NCBI GenBank assembly: GCA_001798265.1
Contig: MGRR01000030.1
Coordinates: 32,075-42,809, forward strand
Source: Deltaproteobacteria bacterium RIFCSPHIGHO2_12_FULL_43_9
Lineage (GTDB): Bacteria > Bdellovibrionota > O2-12-FULL-43-9
Reading direction: 5' to 3'
DNA: 10,735 bases
Shown here: positions 1 through 7,285 of the stretch, one piece after another
Layout: each line of letters opens with the position of its first letter
Numbering within the stretch: position 1 is the first letter of the stretch
Program-made: the position numbers and the translations under genes
The notes under the pieces: model-generated
Told to the model about the DNA's origin: nothing
Databases searched by the model: none
The model's input: only the letters and a program-made list of their open reading frames with translations

Positions 1-1
1 A

Positions 2-325
2 CAATCTGAGGATTTAAGAAAATTACTTTATAGTCCCAGTTTCAATATCAATACATTTAGTAAAATAATTTATGATGGATGGGAGATGAAAAGAAGCCTC
101 GCCTCTAAAATTTCTAACGATCTTATCGATAAAGCGTATTCTTTGGCACTGGAAAACGGAGCGCTTGGAGGAAAGGTTTCAGGTGCTGGTGGTGGAGGAT
201 TTTTAAGCATATTTGCCGATAGCAACAAACAACCGAAAATTTGCGACGCGCTTGAGACGATGGGACTAGTGCCGTATAAGTTTAATTTTGAGGTTCGTGG
301 TTCAATGGTCCTTAACTTTGATTAG
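2..325 (+). CDS. GHMP-family sugar kinase, HddA-like (3' part only)
   Basis: The reading frame is open from base 2, so the gene begins upstream of the window and the ATG at 86 is internal. The visible 107 residues are the C-terminal part of a GHMP-superfamily kinase. They contain GALGGKVSGAGGGGF, which is GHMP motif 3 (the glycine-rich loop near the phosphate-binding site), preceded by a WEMKRSLASKIS helix and a DLIDKAYSLAL stretch. This order (W..K.SL..KIS, then ID..Y..A...GALGGK, then SGAGGGGF) is typical of D-glycero-D-manno-heptose 7-phosphate kinases (HddA) and close relatives such as fucokinase-type enzymes. The family phosphorylates a free or phosphorylated sugar in the cytoplasm on the way to a nucleotide sugar. 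The setting beside glycosyltransferases fits LPS, capsule or S-layer sugar supply. The exact substrate cannot be told without the N-terminal half. The TAG stop abuts the repeat that follows. Confidence 0.85.
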   Translation, partial: QSEDLRKLLYSPSFNINTFSKIIYDGWEMKRSLASKISNDLIDKAYSLALENGALGGKVSGAGGGGFLSIFADSNKQPKICDALETMGLVPYKFNFEVRGSMVLNFD

Positions 326-462
326 GGATTGCGGAGCCTGTCCTGAACGAAGTGAAGGATCTCATGCGGCCCTCCTCGCAATGACGTCTTTGTCATCCCC
401 GTGAAAACGGGGATCTGGATTCCCGCTTTCGCGGGAATGACAGTGTTCGCTCGCAACGACGT
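326..462. repeat. Composite palindromic dispersed repeat
   Basis: This fills the whole gap between two convergent genes and runs into the second. Its core (392-441) is a 50-bp imperfect palindrome that begins GTCATCCCC and ends GGGAATGAC, made of two hairpins: CCCCGTGAAAACGGGG and TCCCGCTTTCGCGGGA. Outside the core are arms of another repeat class: GGGATTGC on the left, CTCGCAATGACGTC near 375-388, and TCGCAACGACG near 451-461. About 70 bp (roughly 372-441) match 8222-8292 in inverted orientation almost base for base. In the second hairpin the other copy reads CCCGG...CCGGG, so both sides of the stem changed together. This suggests the folded form matters. The repeat supplies the end of the downstream glycosyltransferase ORF. 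No transposase is visible; it resembles a REP/MITE-type non-autonomous element. Confidence 0.85.
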
Positions 463-1169
463 ACAGGTTTCCAAAAGAATTTTTCGCGTAGAATTTGAAA
501 GTAGTAGGCAGCCCCCCATTTTACAATTTTCAGTTTTCTCTCTCCACCAATTCGTGGCGGTTCATCACCAGGAATTTCAGTTATTCTCAATTTTGCCTTT
601 GCAGCCCTGACGGAGAGGAGTGGTTCCCAGCTTATCTCTGTTCTGAATAGCTTTTCAGGTGTCGAGTACCATTTGTCTCTCTCCAGCTCTAAATCTTTTA
701 TTATACTTTTATGGTAAGCCCTGAAAATTACCATTGCATCTGTGTAATTGCCACCGTGCAAAAAATTAATGGTATTTGTAAAGAGCCAATTTCCAAAAGA
801 TGTAACCAAGTCATCGTCCTCACTCTTTGCGTTGCCAAAATATCGCGAAGCGATGACCATATCATAACCAGCTGCAATTTTCTCTTTCAGTGCTGGAATC
901 AATTCCGGGATAGAATTGCCATCGGGACTAAAGGTGATAACGACATCCCCTGTAATTAGCGGGAGGGCCTCGGTATATGCATGTCTGAAGCCTTTCCTTT
1001 TTTGGACATAAACTTCATACCCATTTTTCTTTGCCCACTCTACAGTTCCGTCGGTTGAACCCCCATCAATGACTAAAATCTGATCGCACCATTCCCTCTT
1101 TACCCTTGGTAGGATCGATTTCATTCCATCTATTTCGTTTAATGTCATAACAAGTAGCGAATACTTCAT
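393..1169 (-). CDS. Family 2 glycosyltransferase with repeat-derived C-terminal tail
   Basis: A 258-residue cytoplasmic GT2 (GT-A fold) enzyme. The N-terminal strand and loop MKYSLLVMTLNEIDGM is followed by the nucleotide-binding DGGSTDGT at 35-42. FSPDGNS at 80-86 stands where the DxD metal/nucleotide motif is expected, ASRY is at about 107-110 and an IGGERKL motif at about 207-213. The arrangement is closest to dolichol/polyprenyl-phosphate sugar synthase-like (DPM1-like) members, which move a sugar from a nucleotide donor to a lipid phosphate; donor and acceptor cannot be read here. The last ~23 codons (VRRCERT...SPFSRG) are translated dispersed repeat, so the ancestral protein probably ended near residue 235. 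Membrane protein A1 lies 36 bp upstream on the same strand, which suggests co-transcription. The ATG at 1169 starts exactly at the conserved first strand, but I see no clear Shine-Dalgarno sequence. Confidence 0.88.
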   Translation of the reverse strand: MKYSLLVMTLNEIDGMKSILPRVKREWCDQILVIDGGSTDGTVEWAKKNGYEVYVQKRKGFRHAYTEALPLITGDVVITFSPDGNSIPELIPALKEKIAAGYDMVIASRYFGNAKSEDDDLVTSFGNWLFTNTINFLHGGNYTDAMVIFRAYHKSIIKDLELERDKWYSTPEKLFRTEISWEPLLSVRAAKAKLRITEIPGDEPPRIGGERKLKIVKWGAAYYFQILREKFFWKPVRRCERTLSFPRKRESRSPFSRG

Positions 1170-1205
1170 AAGCGAACCACATCGTATGTTAATTTCAAAT
1201 AAAAC

Positions 1206-3032
1206 TCAATTTATGTTTACTTTTACGCCCGTCACCTTATACAGGTGGTAGCTTGCTTCAACTTTTCTAAAAAATGGTTTCCCGGCTGATCCTCGGTAAA
1301 AGTCGTTTTCGAGGTCGGGTGGTCCGAGAAAAGTATAAAACTCACGATTTCCAAAATTTCTCAATGGATCAGGCGTGAAATATTTAACACGAGTTGTATG
1401 TAGCGATCCAAGATCAATTGTGGGAATATTATCTTTACCAGCGAATTTATGCTCATGATAAGGTCTCTTTACGGGCAAATAGTCATAATTTACATCAAGA
1501 AAGTATATGTTCATGGAAGAGAGATTCTTTGATAAGAACCTTGATAGCGCATCGTCTGTATCTATAACCCTGTCGGGCCTATTATGCCCAAGCTTCACAG
1601 TTAGAAAGATTTTATAATTTCCTTTCGTATAAATTCTTATGTCATCTGTGTGTATGGCATTACTTATAATAACAGTAGGTTTTTTATCAGAGGATATGGT
1701 TTGAAGTCTTTTTGAAACAACCTCAATACCGCCAGAGATATTATCCATTACATTTCTAACAGAAATGATGTTAACCAAAGCGTCTGATAACCCAATGCAG
1801 ATTGCGATTGATATGATATATTGAAGGCACTTTTGCAATTTTATATTTTGTAATTTTAGATACCAGCACCTTTCCAACAAGAGCCCCATTAATATTGAGA
1901 AAGGGACCATCGCGTATGTGAGATGAACCTGTTCCGTGTATACTCTGTAAAAGGGGAGTAGAAACATTACTATCCAGACGCAAAGTCTTATATCCAGTAC
2001 AAAAGAAATTAGAAATACTGAAAGGACCGCCATATGGTAAAAAAACCATCTATCAGAAAAAACTAATCCAAATATGGATATTATTCCTAAAACTAAAGCC
2101 ATTATTGCGAATGGTTTTATTTTAGGGCGCAATTTTTGAAACACCACAATAAACACAAAAAGGAAGAAAGCGATTATTAATAATGATGGAGATGGGATAT
2201 TTAAAAAATTGGGAGAAACCTGGGTTCTGATTGGAATAGAACTGTTTAGCTCTGTCCCCACAAGTCCGAGTTCAAAAATTGATTTCAAAGGTAGTGTAGG
2301 AAAAATAAATCTCATCAGGAATGTCGGGTAAAGTGAATGTAAAAATATGATTATAGAGAGTAGTGAAACGCCGGTAAGCTTACGTGTCCTAGTTGTTTCA
2401 AGTGCTAAAAATGTAATTGGTAGAATAATCATGAATTCACGGTAAAGAGTCGATACAAATAGGGTCAGAAAGAGCAGAACGTAGTAGATCCATACCCTAG
2501 CGGGGCGGTCGAGGATCCTGAAATAGAGGGCAAAGCTTATAAGTGACAAAAGTGGCACTAGTGCCGGGATTCCAACATGTGAGATCCAGTTTGCAGCTGT
2601 AAATGGTGCGCATAATATAAAGATTATCAATGAAAAATATACCAGGGGTTTTGAGTTTATAAATCTTGATGCGACAATCTTATAAATGATTGCAAGTGAA
2701 CCGATAAAAGAACTTACGAAAAGGAGATGCCAGAAATTCGGATATATTGAGTTAATTGACGATAAATTAATAGACTGAATTATGTTTGCAACAGGCCTAT
2801 ATCCATGTTGATCAACGCTCCCTATAATGGTGACGGCGTTTGACAGGTTGTATTTTATGATCTCCCAAAGATCCCATGATTTTGATGTCAGTCCTGTAGC
2901 AAATGCGTGTTTAAAGGCATTTGTGTCATCCCAGACAAGCGGTTTTCCCATTCTCCAGATAATGAATCCGAGTGAAAATGATATGAACAAAAAAAGATTG
3001 CTAGAAATAACTCTTCTTAAATAAGCAAGCAT
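1206..3032 (-). CDS. Multi-spanning membrane protein A1, putative GT-C glycosyltransferase
   Basis: 608 residues with about 11-13 hydrophobic segments between residues 11 and 424, then a soluble region of ~180 residues (430-608). The layout fits GT-C glycosyltransferases, which use polyprenyl-phosphate sugars and act on the outer face of the inner membrane. After the first segment comes PLVWDDTNAF (WDDT at 34-37), in the place of the acidic catalytic motif of GT-C enzymes. QHGYRPVANI (75-84) follows, resembling the YRP element of that loop in several GT-C families. The soluble tail carries TVIISNAIHTDD (453-464), GHNRPD (482-487) and FLGPPDLENDFYRG (568-581), all shared with paralogue A2 at 5364-7229. 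I recognise no named family, so the function is inference. The ATG has a GAGAG ribosome-binding site 5 nt upstream. It is divergent from B1 and probably forms an operon with the GT2 gene. Confidence 0.8.
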   Translation of the reverse strand: MLAYLRRVISSNLFLFISFSLGFIIWRMGKPLVWDDTNAFKHAFATGLTSKSWDLWEIIKYNLSNAVTIIGSVDQHGYRPVANIIQSINLSSINSIYPNFWHLLFVSSFIGSLAIIYKIVASRFINSKPLVYFSLIIFILCAPFTAANWISHVGIPALVPLLSLISFALYFRILDRPARVWIYYVLLFLTLFVSTLYREFMIILPITFLALETTRTRKLTGVSLLSIIIFLHSLYPTFLMRFIFPTLPLKSIFELGLVGTELNSSIPIRTQVSPNFLNIPSPSLLIIAFFLFVFIVVFQKLRPKIKPFAIMALVLGIISIFGLVFSDRWFFYHMAVLSVFLISFVLDIRLCVWIVMFLLPFYRVYTEQVHLTYAMVPFSILMGLLLERCWYLKLQNIKLQKCLQYIISIAICIGLSDALVNIISVRNVMDNISGGIEVVSKRLQTISSDKKPTVIISNAIHTDDIRIYTKGNYKIFLTVKLGHNRPDRVIDTDDALSRFLSKNLSSMNIYFLDVNYDYLPVKRPYHEHKFAGKDNIPTIDLGSLHTTRVKYFTPDPLRNFGNREFYTFLGPPDLENDFYRGSAGKPFFRKVEASYHLYKVTGVKVNIN

Positions 3033-3090
3033 TTATACTCTCTAGGTACCCACATTGACTGGGAATATTTGTAATAGTAAAAATTCTTCA
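3033..3090. promoter_or_regulatory. Divergent intergenic region A1/B1
   Basis: The 58 bp between the ATGs of A1 and B1 must hold, or sit next to, promoters for both directions. On the plus strand TTGACT (3055-3060) followed after 17 bp by TAAAAA (3078-3083) is a possible sigma-70-type -35/-10 pair. Its transcript would begin almost at the B1 ATG (3091), so it would have little or no leader, in line with the lack of a Shine-Dalgarno sequence there. The -10 box is weak, so this is only a candidate. I see no convincing promoter towards A1. The equivalent spacer of the second pair is 56 bp but shows no obvious sequence similarity. Confidence 0.35.
3038..3042 (-). promoter_or_regulatory. Ribosome-binding site of A1
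   Basis: On the minus strand GAGAG lies five bases before the ATG at 3032. This supports that start for A1. Neither B1 nor A2 has a comparable site. Confidence 0.5.
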
Positions 3091-5067
3091 ATGCAACCTA
3101 TCAGAATCACCGGTACAATAAGGGCCGGCTATCCCTATATTATAATTATATTTTTATTGTTTCTAAGCTATCTTCCCTATCTTACATATAATTTTGGATT
3201 TCATAACGATTTTGAGATCTGGAATACAGAAAATAAGGTTTGTTGTAGCTGGTTCTCCGAATTCTGGCACCTGACAAGGGTAGGTAGATTCCTTCAGGCA
3301 ATTCTTCAAAGTATATATTTAGCTAATTTCACAGACCTACAAAGCCTCGTTGTCGGAAGGGGTTTAGGGATCGCTTTTGCGGCCATTGGTGCGATTTTAA
3401 TTTCAATAATTTCTAGAAAGCATGGAATGGACAAATTTACCAGCATTGCTTTCGGTGCCGGGGTCTTTCTTCTCCCACCAGCCCAGATAAATCTCGGCTG
3501 GGTAACCAATTTTATCCCCGGTATTTTTAATGCGGCATTGGTACTTTTTGCTGCATTACTTTTTCCGGCCTGGATTTCCCTTCGGAAATATCGGTGGAGG
3601 GCATTTCTGTTGCTGACAATCTGTTTTGTACTCTTACTTGCCTCCCTTTTTATCTATCCGCCGACTGCCGGTTTTTTTCTCCTCCCGATAACAATAGGCA
3701 TCATCTATAAAGGGCTCAGGAAAGAAGAGATAGTACAAACCTTTTTTACGCTGACATTCTATGGATTGGCCTGTGTAACGTACTTTGTTTTTCATCGATA
3801 CATATTCATGAAATATTATAAAATAGAATTCGCGGCCGATTCATTCTATAGATTTGATTTGGCATCATCCGTTATAGAGAATCTCACGGTTTTTATCAAA
3901 GAAATTTGTTTCGTAATGTTGAATCTCTGGAATACGGTGCCATCGATTTTAGTGGCGGGAGTCGTTTCTGCAATTATAGTTATATCCTTAATTCATGGTG
4001 CAAAACGTCGACCATTTGAAAGTGGGCAAAGAAGTGACTCAATTTGGTATACGATATTGGTTGGTGAGGCACTATTAGTGATCTTTCTAGTTATGAATCT
4101 ACCTGGTCTTATACCGGTTGGCGGGCCTCCAAATTTCTACCGTGCGTGGCATCCTGGGATGGCTATGGTACTTTTACTCTTTTTGCGCGGTTCTGATTTC
4201 CATCTATTTGTTCCGTTTAAAAAGCTGATTATCTCAATATTATTACTTGTTGGTGCTTTTTTTGCGTTCAACAGCAGTCACCATATAGCATCAACCCTCT
4301 CGAGGCAGTTTATATATGCCACTGAGCAGGTTAAGAACCAATTCTTTGAAAACAGAAGCAGGTATTTCATAGTTGAATACAGGCCAGATGCATTCTTCTT
4401 TGGGAAAAAGCGCTGGGGTGAGTTTGGATTTATCCATGTATTAACAAGTAGCCATGTAAATTATATAACTAGCGAATATCTGGGCAAAACAGCACGTAGT
4501 GGTGTTGATAATCTGGTAATCAAGTACAATGAAAACTACCTTTTCCTGGATCCAGCCCTCATTGATAAAACTACTAAGGAAACAGAGTATAAGAATCTGA
4601 TAAAATCTCCCGAAAATATACCCGGGGTTACCGTTGAACTAGTGGGATTAGCAACAGCATCTATTCCATCGCAGAATGAGTTTGGTCTTATGATGGCGCT
4701 TGATAATATCTATTACACTTTCTGGGAGATAGACGCTATAGATCCGGCATATGCTGATCTAAGGTTTTATAAAGAAAAGGTTATCAGGTGCTATCTGATA
4801 GAGGCCGGGATTGATAAAGCGGGTGATCGTATGCCTCATGCATGGAGACTTTGGGGATCGCAAGATGGTAACGAGTGGTTTTTACTGGATACAAGAACCG
4901 ATGAAGCAAACTGGAGTGATAAAAGCAGGCGTATTTATAAGATACCAAATACCTCTCCATACAATATTTATAGTTTTGAATTTCTTGAAACCAACGGACA
5001 CAAAATATTAAGAATATATGGGCTTGCACTCTCTGAATATGATGACTGTTCCAAAACAATACCGTGA
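3091..5067 (+). CDS. Membrane protein B1: putative GT-C glycosyltransferase with C-terminal F5/8C-like domain
   Basis: 658 residues. About 11 membrane segments lie between residues 16 and 394, followed by ~260 soluble residues, probably periplasmic. The first loop has FGFHNDFEIW (36-44) and VGRFLQAIL (64-72). An acidic pair followed by a GR-(F/P)-L element recalls GT-C enzymes such as the Glucos_trans_II (GtrII-like) group, but this is a motif-level likeness only. FYRAWHPGMA (349-358) is another block conserved with B2. The end (about 535-650) has the pattern of an F5/8 type C/discoidin domain: ALDNIYYTFWE, then RCYLIEAG, then MPHAWRLWGSQDGNEWFLLD. Such beta-sandwich domains often bind glycans. 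A TTG at 3055 could extend the protein by 12 residues. I chose the ATG at 3091 because it gives 31 residues up to the shared SYLPYL, exactly as in B2. The gene is divergent from A1. Confidence 0.8.
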   Translation: MQPIRITGTIRAGYPYIIIIFLLFLSYLPYLTYNFGFHNDFEIWNTENKVCCSWFSEFWHLTRVGRFLQAILQSIYLANFTDLQSLVVGRGLGIAFAAIGAILISIISRKHGMDKFTSIAFGAGVFLLPPAQINLGWVTNFIPGIFNAALVLFAALLFPAWISLRKYRWRAFLLLTICFVLLLASLFIYPPTAGFFLLPITIGIIYKGLRKEEIVQTFFTLTFYGLACVTYFVFHRYIFMKYYKIEFAADSFYRFDLASSVIENLTVFIKEICFVMLNLWNTVPSILVAGVVSAIIVISLIHGAKRRPFESGQRSDSIWYTILVGEALLVIFLVMNLPGLIPVGGPPNFYRAWHPGMAMVLLLFLRGSDFHLFVPFKKLIISILLLVGAFFAFNSSHHIASTLSRQFIYATEQVKNQFFENRSRYFIVEYRPDAFFFGKKRWGEFGFIHVLTSSHVNYITSEYLGKTARSGVDNLVIKYNENYLFLDPALIDKTTKETEYKNLIKSPENIPGVTVELVGLATASIPSQNEFGLMMALDNIYYTFWEIDAIDPAYADLRFYKEKVIRCYLIEAGIDKAGDRMPHAWRLWGSQDGNEWFLLDTRTDEANWSDKSRRIYKIPNTSPYNIYSFEFLETNGHKILRIYGLALSEYDDCSKTIP

Positions 5068-5070
5068 TGA

Positions 5071-5358
5071 AAACGTCATTCCGAGGTGCCGTCATCCCCG
5101 TGAAAACGGGGATCCATCTCGTCATCCCGAGCGAAACGAGGGATCTCGACCGCTAGGAGATCCTTCGCTGCGCTCAGGATGACGATGCTGCTCGCAATGA
5201 CGATGCTGCTCGCAATGACGTCTATGCCACCTTGTGTCTATGTCATCCCCGTGAAAACGGGGATCTAGTACAGTCATCCCGGCGAAAGCCGGGATCTGGA
5301 TTCCTGCGGGAGCCTGTACTCCGCGAAAGCGGGGTACGGGAATGACACCGCAATGACG
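5071..5358. repeat. Cluster of palindromic dispersed repeats between B1 and A2
   Basis: The ~300 bp between B1 and A2 contain no gene; nearly all of it is repeat. Visible units are GTCATCCCCGTGAAAACGGGG at 5091-5111 and again at 5242-5262, a GTCATCCCGAGCGAAACGAGGGAT hairpin unit from 5121, and a CCCGGCGAAAGCCGGG hairpin at 5278-5293. There is also a GTACTCCGCGAAAGCGGGGTAC stem-loop at 5316-5337 and several CGCAATGACG arms. The GTCATCCCCGTG units point the same way as the one at 392, so the block GT2-A1-B1 is flanked by direct copies. The stem-loops could end transcription of the convergent B1 and A2 or protect their mRNA ends, but none is followed by a T-run typical of an intrinsic terminator. 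Confidence 0.85.
5181..5216. repeat. Two perfect 18-bp tandem units
   Basis: GACGATGCTGCTCGCAAT occurs twice in a row with no mismatch, followed by a partial GACG. Read on the other strand each unit contains ATTGCGAGC. This is the same arm that is tandemly amplified, also with an 18-bp period but a different filler, at 8315-8368. Confidence 0.8.
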
Positions 5359-5363
5359 TTTTG

Positions 5364-7229
5364 TTAATTTATAAGTGAAGTAATCTTGTAAAGGTCATAT
5401 TTGGCATCGACCCTCCTAAAAAGTGGTTTTGATGACCTCCCTCTGTAGAAATCATTTTCTAAGTCTGGTGGACCCAAAAAAGAGAAAAACGCGTTGTTTC
5501 CGAAATATCTTAATGGATCTGGCATAAAATACTCAGCCACTGTTCTATGTATGGTGCCAAGGTATTCCGTCGGTACATGGTCGTTAACTGTAAATGGATG
5601 CTGAAAATAACCTCTTTGCCACTCTCTGTAGTTGTAACTTATATCCAGCAGATAAATGTTTTTAGATGATAGGTTTTTACTTACATATGAAGAGAGAGTC
5701 TTAATTGAGTCAACTTTCTTATCCGGTCTGTCGTGTCCGATGCCTATAGTCCATAATATTTCATAGTCTCCGCGTAAATACATTTTGAGATCATCGGCAT
5801 GGAGCGCATTGCTTATAAAGACTGAGGGTCTCTGATCAATTTTCTCTTGAAGCTTCTTGGCCGTCTCTTCTATTCCAAAAGAAATATGCTTCATTACATG
5901 TCTAACTGCGAAGAGATTTGCAATGGCATCGAGTATGACGATGATAATGGCGATAGAAAAAGCGTATCTTAATAGTTTTTGAAAGCCCAAACTAAATATT
6001 TTTACGGTCCAGTATTTTTCCAGAAAAGTGCAAAATAGAATAGCAATGGGCATCATCACGTATGCCAGATGGATCTGTGTGGTAAAAACTTCGTAGAACG
6101 GGGCAACAAAAATAATGGTCCAGACTACCAGTCTGCGATCAACCCTCCACCCGATTATCAGAAAAGAGATGAGTGCAAGATGGTAGGGCCATTCATCATT
6201 TACTAAAGCAACTCCGATTAGAGCAATAATTCCTAGAATAACGGCAATGATGCTATCCCATGAATCATTAAGATTAACGTTCCTTGATTTAATTTTGGGG
6301 TAAAGAGTTACGGCAGTTATTACTGTAAATATTAAAAATAGAATGATCATAAATGATGGAGATGGAATGTTAAAAAGATGTCTTGAGACATCTTGTCGAA
6401 TAAACCCCAGTGATAGTTGATCATTAACCAGACCCAACTGGAAAAAGGGTTTTACCGGCTGGTTAGTATAAATAAAATGTGTCAGGTAGGTTGGATATAA
6501 ACTGTGTAATGTAAGCGGAATCATCAAGACTATTAATGCTGTGACCCGGCGTGCACGGATGGCCTCTAGCGCAATAATAGTGATTGGAACCATGATCATA
6601 TATTCCCGATACCAGGGTGTAAGGAACAATATTAAGAACAGCAACACATAGGAGATCCAGACATTTTTTGGTTTATCCAGAATCTTAAAATAGAGTATAA
6701 AACTTAACGCTGAGAATAGGGGTACCAGTGCAGGTATTCCGACGTATATAATCCAGCTTGAGGAGAGTAATGGGGTTGAAAATATAAAAAGGAGTAAAGA
6801 GAGATAAATCAACGATTGAGATTTGATAAAATACGATGCCAGCACCTTGAATGAAACGGCAAGGGCCCCGATTACTGTTCCAACAACAAAAAGCTGTCCC
6901 CACGACGGATAGATCGATTTTGTGTCGGCAAGTATGCTGAAAATAAAATGGATTAATTGGGCAATCGGCCTAAACCCATGCTGAGATACATCCCTGAATA
7001 TATCGGGAAGTATTACCTTTATCGAATTATAATAAATTACAATTGTCTCAATAAAACCATATTGTATGGCATTATTTTCGTAGGCATTTACCCTTGCGGC
7101 CTTAAATAGCCCCGTATCGTTCCATACAACCGGGAATCCATGCCTCCAAACCATGAATCCAATTGTGAAGAGCATAAACAAGAAGAGATTACTTGATACT
7201 ATTTTTAGAAAAGCATTTTTGATATTCAT
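5364..7229 (-). CDS. Multi-spanning membrane protein A2, putative GT-C glycosyltransferase, paralogue of A1
   Basis: 621 residues from the ATG at 7229. It has the same layout as A1: about 11-13 membrane segments, then a soluble C-terminal region of ~180 residues. Shared landmarks with A1 include SSNLFLF near the start, QHGFRPIAQLI in the first large loop, WYREYMI, LHSLYPT, FNIPSPS, NALHADDLKMY, GHDRPDK, and the near-identical FLGPPDLENDFYRG. The acidic motif after the first segment is WNDT (36-39) where A1 has WDDT, so one of the two acidic residues is amide-substituted. That could mean altered activity or specificity if this motif is catalytic. A GTG at 7244 would add five residues. I prefer the ATG at 7229 because the N-terminus then resembles A1 and the divergent gap (56 bp) nearly equals that of the first pair; neither start has a convincing ribosome-binding site. 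Function is inferred from layout only. Confidence 0.8.
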   Translation of the reverse strand: MNIKNAFLKIVSSNLFLFMLFTIGFMVWRHGFPVVWNDTGLFKAARVNAYENNAIQYGFIETIVIYYNSIKVILPDIFRDVSQHGFRPIAQLIHFIFSILADTKSIYPSWGQLFVVGTVIGALAVSFKVLASYFIKSQSLIYLSLLLFIFSTPLLSSSWIIYVGIPALVPLFSALSFILYFKILDKPKNVWISYVLLFLILFLTPWYREYMIMVPITIIALEAIRARRVTALIVLMIPLTLHSLYPTYLTHFIYTNQPVKPFFQLGLVNDQLSLGFIRQDVSRHLFNIPSPSFMIILFLIFTVITAVTLYPKIKSRNVNLNDSWDSIIAVILGIIALIGVALVNDEWPYHLALISFLIIGWRVDRRLVVWTIIFVAPFYEVFTTQIHLAYVMMPIAILFCTFLEKYWTVKIFSLGFQKLLRYAFSIAIIIVILDAIANLFAVRHVMKHISFGIEETAKKLQEKIDQRPSVFISNALHADDLKMYLRGDYEILWTIGIGHDRPDKKVDSIKTLSSYVSKNLSSKNIYLLDISYNYREWQRGYFQHPFTVNDHVPTEYLGTIHRTVAEYFMPDPLRYFGNNAFFSFLGPPDLENDFYRGRSSKPLFRRVDAKYDLYKITSLIN

Positions 7230-7285
7230 AAAACGCACAAACACCCTTAGACCTATAGATATCCATATGTTATGTCAATTGCCTA
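7230..7285. promoter_or_regulatory. Divergent intergenic region A2/B2
   Basis: 56 bp of AT-rich DNA between the ATGs of A2 and B2. It includes the small palindromes GATATC and CATATG close together (about 7258-7269). I see no convincing -35/-10 pair in either direction and no Shine-Dalgarno sequence before the B2 ATG. By position it should carry divergent transcription signals. Confidence 0.3.

Noticed and set aside
322..610. Short ORFs on both strands over the repeat at 326-462 and the end of the GT2 gene
   Set aside because: They encode the usual repeat-translation peptides (for example VIPAKAGIQIPVFTGMTK) plus antisense of the GT2 gene.
3055..3090. TTG start at 3055 for B1
   Set aside because: The ATG at 3091 gives an N-terminus equal in length to that of B2 up to the shared SYLPYL, and the extra 12 residues have no counterpart there. 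The TTG is not excluded.
4784..5125. Minus-strand ORF of 113 codons opposite the B1 C-terminus
   Set aside because: It is antisense to the conserved F5/8C-like domain, begins in repeat sequence and has no recognisable features.
5091..5337. Intrinsic terminators in the repeat cluster
   Set aside because: There are good GC-rich stem-loops, but none is followed by a run of T in either direction. They are listed as repeats only.
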